Shown here: positions 10,235-21,785 of the stretch, in pieces
Layout: each line of letters opens with the position of its first letter
Position numbering within the stretch: position 1 is the first letter of the stretch
From: Scleromitrula shiraiana
Taxonomy: Eukaryota > Ascomycota > Leotiomycetes > Helotiales > Sclerotiniaceae
NCBI GenBank assembly: GCA_028455995.1
Contig: JABELC010000007.1
Coordinates: 1,499,501 to 1,563,500, forward strand
Length of the DNA stretch: 64,000 bases
Direction: 5' to 3'
Program-made: the position numbers and the translations under genes
The notes under the pieces: model-generated
Database searches by the model: none
What the model saw: the letters and a program-made list of their open reading frames with translations, nothing else
Told to the model about the DNA's origin: nothing

Positions 10235-13200
10235 ATGATGGATAAACGCCGTTTACCAAGCGACAGAGGTTACAATTTTTTCGGGGAATATTCGGGATAT
10301 ATTCATACATTTATGCATGCATGATGGGTGGGTGGAGTTTAACGACAATCGGGAAATATCTATGGGATCGGTATGTAGCGAGCGGGTATTCATAAATGGC
10401 AAGCAATGCAATTGGGGACAATGTTTTTTGGTTTTTACTTTTCATTTTCTTGTGCTTTTTTTATTGGCTTTCTTTCCATTCATATCATCTATTATGGCTA
10501 TGTATGAGCAAGTCACTGCAGGATTATTTTCTTTTCTTTTCATATTTTTCATATGCTGAGGGCAGGCGCTCTAGGATGGCGTTTATAGGATAGGATGGGA
10601 TGGGATAGGATAGGGGGCTTTACTCACGAACATGAATGACAGAAGGAAAGGATAGATGGGAATGGAATAAATTTATGGGTGCGTGAATGAATGCATGGAT
10701 GGCTGGATGGATGGATGAATATGGCTTGCGGGAGTCCTTGCTACATACACTACAATGTTGACTTATGACTTTTGGCCTGATATTTTCTCCGCCGTTCATA
10801 GATAGATACTTGATATGATGCATGGATTTCATTTCATTTAATTTCATTTCATTTTATTTGGATCATCTTCTCATTCTGATTCTCATTCTTCGATGACCGA
10901 TGCTGGTGGTGGTGGTGGTGGTGGTGAGGAGGCTCTCTGGATTTACCCACTTGAAACCCAAGTTCTTTCTTTTTCTTAAAAGTGTGTCATCGTGATCGTG
11001 ATCGTGATCATGATGGATCATACGGATGGATAGATAGATAGATAGATACTAGTAGCCAGATATATATGATATGATATGATTTGATTTGATTTGATATGAT
11101 TTGATATGATATAGGTGTTTTATTTATTTGTTTATATTTATGTTTATGTTTACATTTGCGTTTTTGTGTGCGTGCTTCTGTTTGCGTTTGTGCATGTATG
11201 TATGTATGTATTGATGTAATATAATATAATATAATATAATATGAAAATATTTATCCAGTTAGAGATACTCGCTAGCTAGATGATATAGATAGATAGATAA
11301 GTGGGATAACTAGCATTTTCATTTTCATTTACATTTTCATTTACATTTTCATATACGCTTGCTTTTACTCTTATTCTTATTCTTATTCTTATTTTTGCAT
11401 TGCCAGTGGGTTGGGAATTACTAGTAGATGGGTGGTTGCTGAGTAAGGTGCTTGGTTTGTTGTTTGGTTCTGTGGTTTGGTGTTTGTTGTTTGGTTTGGT
11501 GTTTGGTTTGAGGCTGGATGAGGGGATGAGGGGATCAGGGGATGAGGAGATGAGGATGAGATGTGTATGTTAGTGGAGAGTTTGTAGAGGTTGGAGAGGG
11601 GTGTATGCATAGATGTGGATAGGGATATGGATGTGGATGAAGGGTATGAATGCGTCTATGTGCTGCATCTAGTATGAGAGGGGAACAGGAGAGAAGATTA
11701 AAATAGTAAGTGCAGTGATGCAAGACTGGGATGGAATGCTCCGGATTGGATGCGATGGAATGCGGTGTTTTGTATGAATGCAAATATGTGTATGTGTGCT
11801 GTGTGCTGTGTCCGCAACTAGACTATTTGTGCTACCATGCGGGACAAGGAGGATTAATATTGAGTTGAAGCATGAATGGGATGGGATGGGATGAGATGGG
11901 ATGAGATGGGATGGGATGGGGTTGCAATGGCAAGATACTATACTAGTATGTAAGAATAGGGATGATTATAGAATATGTCATATCGTACTATCATACTATT
12001 ATACTATTATACTATTCATGTAATGAACTAGATGGACCCTTAATATATGCATATATATATGTATGTATATGTGTATGTATCTATCCGTCTGTCGATATGC
12101 ATGTCATACGGGTAGTTGCAGATACGGAGAGGGGCTTTTTTTGAATTGGTTAGTTGGTTACTTGGGTGGTTGCTTATCTGCTGGTTTACTCACTTGGATG
12201 GGAATGGAGATGGGATGGCTGAGGTTGGAAATGGGATGGCTTGGGTGGGATGGCTTGACATGGAACGGCTTGACATGGGATGAGGGGATTATGCATCGGT
12301 CCTTTTGGGGGATCATAGAAATGATAGGAAATTGGGGCAGGGGATGGGAGATACGGGTAGTTGGGTTTAGGTTGTGGGATGATGGGATGAGATGTAATGG
12401 GATGGGAGTACTAGGAGAGTATGATATGGAGAATGTGGCATGGGAGGGTGAGTTTGGTTTGTGGTAAGTAAATGCATGTAGGGTCGTCTTATAGGTATGG
12501 AACAAGTGATCCATGGTTAGATAGATAGATGGATGAAGTGGATTGGTATTGGTAAATGTGTAGGTGTATGTGTGGAGTCAGTGATGGATGGTTGAAGGAG
12601 GTGGGTATGCATCGATATGTGGATATATATGTATGATATTCATGGATGTTAAGATCGGTGAAGTGAAATGAAGGGAGATAAAATGGAAGGAAGGGCTTGG
12701 GAGAGGAGAAAGCTTGGCTTGCTTTGCTTTGAGATAAGATTTGATGATTTGATATGATATGATGCCCCGCGATGAAATGAAATGATGTGTCAAAAGTCGG
12801 TTAAACATTTTGAGGCTGAGAGAGGCTTGAAATGAGGTAAGGATGCATGCAGGGACCATTCATAGGTTAAGCAGCATCCAGAATTGGGCTGGATTGCCGA
12901 AGTTGTCAAGAAGTTGGGAGCTGCATGGATGGAATGCGGTGCTTCGGTGGGGGCCTTAAGTAGAATTAGATTGAATAGAATTGACTAGAAGTTACTTCAA
13001 GTAGGGAAATAGCAACCTTGTCTATCACTAGTAGGTGGTGCTTCAGAGATGGGTGGAATGGAAAATGGAAGATTTAAGGGGTTGTCGATCGGGCAGGTAA
13101 TTAGATGTACATGTTTTTGTATGTGAGGGGTCGTTGTGGGATTTTGAAAGGTGTGTTAGATACAGGATTTTATTGTGATATGGTATTACTGAATCGCACT

Positions 13201-15906
13201 GTCTACTGATGGACAGTAAGATAATGTAATGCGATGCAATGCGATGATAGAGTAGAACAAAGAAACGGACAAGATATCCCGGAAAGCTTCATCTAGCTGA
13301 CATGATTTGATTTGGAATCCTTACGATCAAGTGATTGATTGAAGTTTTGAGGGGAAAGATGAATCGAAAAGAGAAGACTTGCTATTGTGAAGTTCAAATT
13401 TTCTCATCACGCCATTTCATTCAATCGTACCTCTACACCTCGCACGAAGTTTATCTCGTGGCCGTCATTCATTCGGTAGTGGGATGGGGAAAAGAAGAAG
13501 TTTTGAAAAATAAGGCTGCTTTCTCCCTTTCCTCGTTTTTTCTTCATTCATCCCACATTATGAGATAGACCCCTCTTTCTTCTGCCCAAAATTTCAAGTG
13601 ATACTAAGTAACACTATGGTCACAGCTATAGATGTCTAATCAAATCAAATTAGATCTAATCAATGCACATTTTTAGAATTCCATAATCTCTGTATGAATG
13701 AATGTACGTATGTATGTATGGAGATCCAATCCCATACATACATAATCTCCCATCTAAAATCCTCCTTAAAAGACTTTTTCACCCTTCGAGAACATGCGAG
13801 ATGTAGTGTATGTTACACTACATATACACAAAACTTCGTCGTTTAAATTCTTACTTAATGTACACAACATACGCCACTCTATCCAATCATAATAGTATTG
13901 AGTTCCGAAGGAAACGGGTGGCTACATTGGTGAACTTTGACTCGGTTTTTTCTCCTTATTGTTGGCTGATTTGTATACACACATACGCCCACCAAGCATT
14001 TGTGCTCTTTTTATTGGTAAGTGAGAGTTGGTGGGGTGTATTCTGATTGAGAAATAAACTGGAAGAGGAGAAGAGAAAAGGAGAGAAATGAGAAAGCAAA
14101 TGCAATGGAAAGAATTGCAATATAGAAGATGAGAGTGGGGCGAATAGGATATAGTAGTACCAGTAAGGAGTGTTATCATAGTCGATCAGAATAAGTACAA
14201 TATATATACATCAGATCCTGCACATTTACTTCGCAAAGACGAAATGTACAACAGATAGTTAAAACGATAACCGCTAGATACAGATTTACTAAAATTAGAA
14301 AGAATGTGCGTACAGAACCCATTCATCCGTCACCGTTCTTAGGTGTATCATCCGTCTATTCAACCCACCATTCTATCCTACCCGTTCCGTTCCATCCCAT
14401 CGGGTGTCAAGTCTCAGAAATTGAGGAAAAGAGATCGTTTGATTTCTTTCAACGGTATGGTTACTCATAAAGTTTATGTGTGTCCTTATATCAGGGATAT
14501 GAGATTCTTTTATGTTCTGTGCATTCTGTTCGTGATTCGAAGTATATACAATTTGATATAACACTTCGTTTTCAGTCACCGAGTTCTACTCAATTCCCTT
14601 GTTCTTTGCCCACTTACAGCCTCCCTCCTTATTCTCTACACAACCCTTCCATCAACATATATCCCTCCCCATCTATTCATACATAAAACCCCTTCAAAAA
14701 TTCGTGTACCCTGCCTGGTGCTACCACACCACGCCACATCACATCAAAAGACTGATCCAATCCACCGGTATATGAGAACTGACAAACCATTGCATGACAT
14801 ACATAACTATCTCCGAAGCCGAAGTGCATTTGTTACATGCACATATATAAATGTAAGCGTATCTATCTTTACACGATTTCTTAATCCCGGCAATGATATC
14901 CTGATCTCACCTTTTTTCTTTGTATATAACTCTACATCTATAAAAATAACGTAATTTGAGAAAACAAGAAAACGAAGGAAGTAAATGAAGAGGCTACAGC
15001 CAAGAATCAAGGCTCATTGCAAGATAGATTAGTCGAACCAAAAAGAACCCAGCCAAAAGTTCACCCGCCAAAAATCTCAAAGCATCAGCAGATCATATCG
15101 TAGTCCGCAATTCCCATCCTATCCCATTCAATATTGTCCAATAACCATAGAAAAATCTCAATTTCGACCAAGTGAAGAGACACAAATGAAATTTGCCTCG
15201 CTTCGAGGGAGCGGTGAGGGGGATAAACAGGAGGTGCACGTTTGAGTTTATATTGCCATTGGATCAAATTATTGGTCTATATTTCTGACGGTTGGATTAA
15301 TCTATTATATTAAAATGCGACGCGATGTGATGCGATGCGATGTGATATGGAGGTCGATATGTAGGGATCATGATAAATAGACAGATGATCTTATGATATG
15401 ATATGATATTTTGTGATAGTATGTGATGTGATGTGATGTGATGTGATGTGGCATATCAACGATTTTACTGATATCTGCAGGGAGAAAAGAAGGGGGATGA
15501 GAAGACGTGGGGGCAGATTGTCATCATGGGATTGAGAAGGGGGAGGGAGAGGAGGGGAGAAAGGAAATTATAAGAAGGAAGTCTTTCCTGTGTTTTGGGT
15601 TTTGGTTCTCTGTCTATTTTCTGATACATACACATGTCACAATAGGATCACCTAAGTACAAATATATTGTCTTTCACACACTTTTACATATATACAAACT
15701 GCGCCACTATCTGATATTCAACATACAATATCATTTTCTACATATACCAAATTACCTCAACTTTACATATCTCCTTCAACATCTGGATCCAACTCAAAAG
15801 TTTGGATATTGCACCCACATATATTGCTCATCAACTGCATTACAAAACCTTCCATCCGTATATATATATTGACCAGGCCAGCGAGAATATATATAAACAA
15901 ATCAAA
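10235..15906. other. Long gene-poor, microsatellite-rich region
   Basis: About 5.7 kb without a supported gene. It contains GGT repeats (about 10905-10928), GATA-type tracts, GATATGATTTGATTT blocks (11065-11110), TAATA units (11219-11241), GGGATG runs (11876-11925, 12195-12290) and GTGAT units (15418-15451). From about 11.4 to 12.9 kb the plus strand is strikingly G-rich. From 13.3 to 15.9 kb it becomes mixed and AT-rich. ORFs in the G-rich part are low complexity and are rejected. The region could be a very long leader or regulatory region for the small gene at 15907, but nothing proves transcription. Confidence 0.6.
15418..15451. repeat. (GTGAT)n microsatellite
   Basis: About six tandem GTGAT pentamers, about 450 bp upstream of the small cysteine-rich protein gene. 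Confidence 0.85.
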
Positions 15907-16302
15907 ATGTCCTCCTACATGATAACCTCAGATTCTTATTCAACCTGCTGCACGAATGGTTTGATATTTGAAACCTGTTCCCGTTGTTCCTCACGAGCAG
16001 TGTACGTTCTATTTCAGTCTTCACATTCCATTAATTTTCGTCATAATATCCCCATCCCATCCCACCATCTTGGATCCGTACTTACCTAGAAACAAAAAAG
16101 CAGTAATTGCACAGTTTGCAACAACACTCGAGTTGTAACCAAAGCGTGTCCACGAGGCTGCACCAGCAACGCTTTTTCCAGTTATTCTTATACTAGCTCC
16201 ATGCAAGGAACTAGTCGCGGTAGTGCTTCAAATCGTCAGGTTCGATATTCGAGCTCTTCCGGGAATGGCAAAAGTGGCCATGGTGGGAGAACTATCAAGT
16301 AG
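15907..16302 (+). CDS. Small cysteine-rich CxxC protein, unknown family
   Basis: I do not recognise this protein. Two exons, 15907-16001 and 16104-16302, are joined by a 102-nt intron (GTACGT donor, GCAG acceptor, phase 2) and give 97 residues. Residues 1-32 (MSSYMITSDSYSTCC, then FETCSRCSSRAV) run across the splice into NCTVCNNTRVVTKACPRGC. That gives a cluster of cysteines, including CSRC and CTVC pairs and a CPRGC, that could bind zinc or form disulfides. The rest is Ser/Gly/Arg-rich and ends SGHGGRTIK. There is no signal peptide, so a cytosolic or nuclear zinc-ribbon-like role is more likely than secretion. The cysteine spacing continues smoothly over the splice junction, which is the main argument for the model. 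The gene stands alone in a repeat-rich region. Confidence 0.6.
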
Positions 16303-17446
16303 ATAGATATATAAGCTATTTTCTTTGGCGGATTTTTCCAAGCGTATTTTTGATTTTCTCATTTCTCGGATGCGGTTTTCTTGGATTTTTGGATAGGGGA
16401 TAGTCGTTGGTTACCGAGCGGCGAATGCACGCTAGCGTTTTGGCAGCGGGTTTGAGATATTTATTGAGAGATTTATTCCGGGAACATTGGACATTGTGAA
16501 TTTGTTACAGCTTGGGAAAGAAGTTTCAATTTTGGTATTTATAAATGATGACAAGAAGAGAAGAATGGGAATTGGGCGGGATGTCGTGTATGGAATGGAG
16601 AACTTGCTTTGATTATACTGTAAATGAGATGATTGGAGAAGATCTCTCAAAGAAATGGGAAAAAGGAGACAAGGAGATAGAAAGACGGAAAAGAAATATC
16701 GAAGCAAATTCGTAGTTGGGTTGGGTAGCATCTGGTAGTGCTTGAGTGGGTGGGTGTGTGGATGGAGTCAGGCAAGATTTGCGTATTTTTGGGGGGGATT
16801 TCGGGACGATCGGTTTTCATTGGGTTGAAGCTGTATAGAAGTTATCGGGGTACAGATGGCGTTTTCGTGGACTCGGTCGGATTACGGGAAACGGGCGGGA
16901 TGATCAAACGGGGTTTTCAGCAGGCATGAGAATCGGAAGGTTCGAAAAATAAGGGGTAAGCGTTGCTGAGCAAGTTATGATTCTTTTTGGTGTCGATAGT
17001 GTTGGAATTTTTTCGTTTGTACCCTTTTGTTCCTCGATCTTTGAATTTTGTTCGGCAAGGCTTGGTGTTACTTTTCTCAGAACACATGAGTGGTTGGTGA
17101 TTTCCTTCAGGTTGAGCTTGTAAAGTCAACCTATGTCGTTCCTGATATGCCCCACATGGAGTCTCTTTTCATCCCCATATTGGTTTTATGAAATTATGCT
17201 TGCGTTTGAATTGTTATACGGAGGGATTGATAGAAAGGTACAATAAGCTGTCACGGGGCCTTGAATGCGATTGAGCAAAGGGTACGACAGGTTTGGCGAG
17301 CGTACGAGGGATCTTTGGGAATTCAATTGGAGGATGTTATCCGTGTTGTTCTTATCCATTTGATTACTGATTAATGAATATCATCCGAGCATACATATTT
17401 GGGTACAACATTCAATCCACAGTTTTGCCTGTTTTCCTATTCTCGA

Positions 17447-17758
17447 TTACCTTTTTGTTCGTTTTTGACACCGGTTGTGCTGCCCACGTGTAGAAGAACA
17501 CAACGCATTTCTATCACGCAAGGAGATATATGCATGTAAGTACGAAGCCTTATGACTTGGCATTGCGTCTCCCGCAGCTCTAATGCCAATTCTCGACACA
17601 TTTGGCTCCAACACATAGAGTATTATTCCGAGAGAGGGTGTGTACTTGTAAGCCTCCTTTCTCGATAACTTATCGATATCGACTTGAGAACTTTCCCATC
17701 TCACAACCCTATCCTTCTCCGACATTTCCATTATTATCACCATAGGTATAAATGGCAT
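17447..17758 (-). CDS. Uncertain ORF, 103 codons
   Basis: An open frame from an ATG at 17758 to a stop at 17447. Its first half (SEKDRVVRWESSQVDIDKLSRK) has protein-like composition; the end is ordinary. I recognise no domain and see no splice support. Chance ORFs of this length are common at this base composition, so this is only a candidate. Confidence 0.2.
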   Translation of the reverse strand: MPFIPMVIIMEMSEKDRVVRWESSQVDIDKLSRKEAYKYTPSLGIILYVLEPNVSRIGIRAAGDAMPSHKASYLHAYISLRDRNALCSSTRGQHNRCQKRTKR

Positions 17759-18249
17759 TGTTAATCAATATATGTGATACTGCATGTCAATCTAGGGTCA
17801 ATGGCAGGTAATAATTTCCTGCTAGCACCTTCCTTAAAACCGATCTGTAAGATTGCTATGTTAGCAACGCTATGTATTAAACTAACGGCTGAACCGAAAA
17901 ATTGAGCTTGCAGATAAGCTTTTGATGAGATACCATTGAAACATAGAAGTGGGAATGTATCTATTGTGCAACACGAAGTAACTCATGTTGTCATCCTGGT
18001 TGTCAAAGCAACAAACTACTGTAGGCATCTGACAACAACACAAATTAAGTTACAATCACGTTACAATTTAAGCATATATCTCAAGCACAGGTCATGAATC
18101 TACAATAAATTATCGTAAAGAAATTGTTCGTATGACTCCGGGGGGGTGGAACGGTACAATACGGGTTCATTCCTTGTATTGTATAAATCTGTTCAAGGAG
18201 ATCAAGAAGGGTGTTGTACGCCGTCGAGAGTATATATCTCCTCAACGGG

Positions 18250-18270
18250 CACGTGACATAGGGTCACGTG
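18250..18270. promoter_or_regulatory. Paired CACGTG inverted repeat
   Basis: CACGTGAC and GTCACGTG form a perfect 8-bp inverted repeat around a 5-bp centre. Each arm contains a palindromic CACGTG, the core bound by bHLH factors such as Cbf1/Pho4 types. It lies about 270 bp from the tRNA gene, in otherwise AT-rich DNA. Function is inferred from the motif only. Confidence 0.5.
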
Positions 18271-18538
18271 TTGACTATACAAACAATACTATTGCCAGTG
18301 TATTTTATATTTGTACTAGTAATTCATCACTTTTTTAAAAAAAATTGTACAATTTTCACTAAAAGCCGTAATTTTTAAAGAATACAAGTTGTCTCGAACG
18401 TAAACACTCGAGTCGCTTAATTAAGGGCCCCTGTAAATACCTACATTTAGTTCACTCCTGAGTCCCGGAACCGAGTCTAACAATCAAGATTTCTCACCAG
18501 AATCATAGATGATTTCGAAAAAAAAATGCAAAAGAAAT

Positions 18539-18653
18539 GGGCCTAATCCGGGATCGAACCGGAGACCTCTTACAATTTGAATAGTAGGACCATTCATTAG
18601 ATGACTGGAGCTAATTACCCAAAGCAAGAATTCTACCACTGAACTATCAGGCC
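18539..18653 (-). tRNA. tRNA-Pro (anticodon TGG) with intron
   Basis: The minus strand folds as a tRNA. The acceptor stem is GGCCTGA with TTAGGCC, the discriminator is C, the D arm is GTTC...GAAT, and the anticodon stem is CTTGC with GTAAG. The T arm is TCCGG-TTCGATC-CCGGA. The anticodon loop reads T-T-TGG-G and is interrupted after position 37, the normal eukaryotic intron site, by a 43-nt intron; the mature tRNA would be 72 nt. Anticodon UGG decodes proline CCA and related codons. The GTTCAGTGGTAGAATTC box A and GGTTCGATCC box B are the internal RNA polymerase III promoter. Confidence 0.93.
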
Positions 18654-18888
18654 TTTGTAGGAATTATCCTCCTGAATTGATGGAAGACATAGCGTAAAAA
18701 CATGACTTATTCGTTTTCTTTTAAGAATAATAATTTTTTGTTGTTTGTTCCTTCTCAATTGATAAGCGGAGATCTGGGTTGATGTTATTGGATAGTGTCT
18801 AGGATATAAATGGGGCGGGTCGATATAACTAAGTTAATAGTCTACAAAGCCCTTGTGAGTTCAGCCACATCAGCTTAGGCCACATTAG

Positions 18889-18918
18889 GCAAGAATTCTA
18901 TTCATGAACTCTCAGGCC
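18889..18918 (-). pseudogene. Degenerate tRNA-Pro 5' fragment
   Basis: About 250 bp from the intact tRNA-Pro, a 30-bp stretch repeats its 5' half on the same strand. It keeps the acceptor strand GGCCTGA, then a D-arm copy with a few substitutions, and AGAATTCTTGC. After that the match stops: there is no anticodon loop, T arm or 3' acceptor. It is best read as a truncated, non-functional copy. Confidence 0.65.
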
Positions 18919-19695
18919 CGATTCATTTTCATCGGACTTGGAATATCAACAACATCGATCGTCATCAATATTTCTAATTGAATTGCACAATGGTGTATTT
19001 CGATGAAGGCTTGCGATTCCATGTCCATGTAAGCCAAATTCTTATATGCAGTATATTCTGAAAACCCTGGAACAAAGAAGTGGTGGTATGAAATGTAGAA
19101 TCTGAGCGATTATTAGACAGAGAATGAGTATATGTTGATATAATACATGCATTTATTGCATAATTGAGATTTAAGGATGTATTTCAATCTAATATTGAAC
19201 GTTATGAACGACTTTCATTTATAAATCTTCCAGAAACTTAAAAGTCACCGGCAGAAAATCGGTCTGCGCAAGATAGAAAGTGTATTACCATTGTACAATA
19301 AGTATCTTGAGTTGAGTTTTGAACTTGAAACTGTTATAATAGGTTTTACTAACACTTTGAGATCATACGCATGAGCTATCCAAGTTCTAAATGTCCAGTC
19401 AGATGACATACAATTACTGCACCAGTGTGTGTATACTCTAGTTTGAATGTTTGTACTCAAAACAGACATTCAAAATGACGATATTTATAGTTTATATAAA
19501 CATTCAAATTGATCTAGTTTAAATATATAGATATTCAGAAATGGATTGGCTCGACACTACCAACAAGTAATTTTTATAAGAGAAATTGACGGTGAGACAT
19601 TTGGTGTGATCTGCTAAAGTTTAGGGGTGTTGATATCTAGTTGGGTTGTATCAAACACTGAAAACAATTGGAGTTATTCAGATGTATGGGACTTT

Positions 19696-20010
19696 ATGGA
19701 GTGGTCATCCATCATGAACATCGTTCATCGAAGTTTTTTCAAAGGTTGGAGTATCAAATTATTTCAACTTCTTAGCTTTATTAGTTTGTACTTAGAATTC
19801 ATTGCACCAATGTTTCGAAACAAAACCGATAAGTTTGCCAACGTTTTATACCATGAACTAATGGTTGAAGTTGTCGTCTTCTTGATATATATATTATCAT
19901 TCAGAACGAGCTCTCTATTAGAACAAATCAGAAATTCCATTCAACAACATCTCTCAATACCTTCTATAGAAGAGCTATTGGAAAACAATCAACCAGTAAG
20001 GAACAACTGA
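19696..20010 (+). CDS. Uncertain hydrophobic ORF, 104 residues
   Basis: The frame is open from upstream (19627), with the first ATG at 19696. The product has hydrophobic segments (IKLFQLLSFISLYLEFIAP and VVVFLIYILSF) and a polar end (SIPSIEELLENNQPVRNN). I recognise no family. It lies in AT-rich DNA directly upstream of a paired CACGTG element. It could be an orphan gene, a fragment of a spliced gene, or chance. Confidence 0.25.
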   Translation: MEWSSIMNIVHRSFFKGWSIKLFQLLSFISLYLEFIAPMFRNKTDKFANVLYHELMVEVVVFLIYILSFRTSSLLEQIRNSIQQHLSIPSIEELLENNQPVRNN

Positions 20011-20014
20011 CGGT

Positions 20015-20033
20015 GCACGTGGTTAACACGTGC
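20015..20033. promoter_or_regulatory. Second paired CACGTG inverted repeat
   Basis: GCACGTG and CACGTGC form a perfect 7-bp inverted repeat around a 5-bp GTTAA centre. The architecture matches the element at 18250-18270: two CACGTG cores and a 5-bp spacer between the arms. It begins five bases after the end of the hydrophobic ORF. Confidence 0.5.
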
Positions 20034-21572
20034 CTCCGGGACATGCGTATTATATTATAGCATAGAATATATGTTTTATACAAATTGTTGTTAACAACTT
20101 ACCTAAGTGACCCCAGCAACAACCTTTCGCACAAACTTGAACAGACACTCTGAATCTTGAAGGCTCGGTATTCCTACCTTAATCTTCCCCAGTAGTAACA
20201 TCATTAGCTCGGATCCGTGACTTTCTTCAATCTTACCCTCAGCACCATCTCCCTTCCGCCCTAGCAGTCAAACATCAGTACTTGATTTCAAATATATAGC
20301 ACCATGCTCTGTTTCATCTGTGGCTTCACAAACATGACAGAGAAGCAAGAATGTACAAGGTGCCATGCGCTTTTCCCAACCGACTAACTCATGAAACCCT
20401 TTGCCATCAAATATGGCGACAATACAGATGGCAGCAAAGTTTTGGAATTATCGAATCTCCTCCATGTATCTTTATGCACTGATTGTTTCAATGCACCTAC
20501 AACTACTCCTAGAACCGAGTATGTAGTCGTGGATATTCAGAACTATAATGTTCGCATTCGAGTCGGTTGTGGTTAGTGGCGTGGATAAGAGTGTGAAGGT
20601 TTCTGCTGCATGCAACATATTGTTTCCAAATCCGGGAGAAATTGTTAAATCTTTTAAGCTCATACCGGTAGTACGTTCGGTATAGAGCAAAACAGAATTA
20701 GATGGGATGGATGTTTGGGAACTATAAATTCGGAATAAGTGTATAGTACAAGAAAATCGAGGGACTTTTTGTTCCTCTATATAACTCGTCATAGTACTAT
20801 CATATAAGAATATCAAGTGATGAAGTAATACCAAATTTATTTTAACAAATGGAAGCGGGAATTTCTTTCTTAGCAGGATACATCATATCTACATCTATAT
20901 CTATATCTATAACATTAGAGCACCTACTGTACTTTCTTGCTACAAATGTGCTTTCTTGTTGCAACATAGTATTTACAAAAACTTACTATAAAGTGAATAA
21001 TCATCTATATGTGACTTCAATCAACATGGAGAAAATCATAAAGTTTCCAGCCCAAGCCTTGCAGGTCGTGGAACTTTTGCAAGAGCAACAGTTAGCTTCT
21101 AATTCTCAGATCATGACCATTCTTCTTCGAGCTTTTCAAGTTTCGAATCTCTGTTTCATTAATACATAATACAATTATATATACTTTTTTTCAATACCAT
21201 AGTTTGGCAAGACATTAAAAAATAAATTAGCTCGCTTGCAAAAAAAAAAAGAAAAGAAACGCAGAGATATAATGTGGAAAACATCATGAGATTTAAGATC
21301 GTTTGTCAAAGACTTAGAGAATTCATGCGGCTAGAAGATCTGTATGTAACTGATAATTACAAAAAGAACTTCCCTGTGGTATCTATATATGCTTAAAACA
21401 AAGGAATTAATCATCAAGATAACTGAGATCTTGGAAGGGAAGGGCGCAAAAACCTCCTACGCATTTGATACGAGACTGAAGAACTCTTAATTTCTTCAAA
21501 AAGATAACTTTCTAAAACCTGGGGTGAGCTATAAGTCTATAACCATGGGTACAACTATGTACGAATGATTCT

Positions 21573-21785
21573 TTATTTAAAAAGCTGCTCTCTCTCCTTC
21601 AAGCTTAATGATTTGAAAGCGTTCAAAGCGGCCTCTTGCTTAGCTGCTAGTTCTTTACGACAGTTCCGTTCAGAAACCGTGAAAGCGAAACCATTTTCAT
21701 CCTCTTCTATAAAATGTGCATAATTCTTTTTAGATATGGTTACAAAGTAACAAGATATATCTGATAACAAGGAAATCTGTTTCAT
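21573..21785 (-). CDS. Uncertain ORF, 70 residues
   Basis: ATG at 21785. The C-terminal half (KELAAKQEAALNAFKSL, then SLKEREQLFK) looks like an amphipathic helix and ends naturally. The N-terminal half is less protein-like. I recognise no domain. It may be the last exon of an unseen gene or chance. Confidence 0.2.
   Translation of the reverse strand: MKQISLLSDISCYFVTISKKNYAHFIEEDENGFAFTVSERNCRKELAAKQEAALNAFKSLSLKEREQLFK

Larger units (their letters stand above)
16303..18538. other. Intergenic with weak ORFs only
   Basis: No convincing gene, apart from the uncertain minus-strand ORF listed at 17447-17758. The DNA is moderately AT-rich. An inverted repeat (TACAATAC at 18155-18162 and GTATTGTA at 18176-18183) and the paired CACGTG element at 18250-18270 lie near the tRNA gene. 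Confidence 0.5.

Noticed and set aside
12063..12467. 134-codon plus-strand ORF rich in Gly/Trp/Met
   Set aside because: It is a by-product of GGGATG-type repeats; the opposite strand is also open with Ser/Pro/His repeats.
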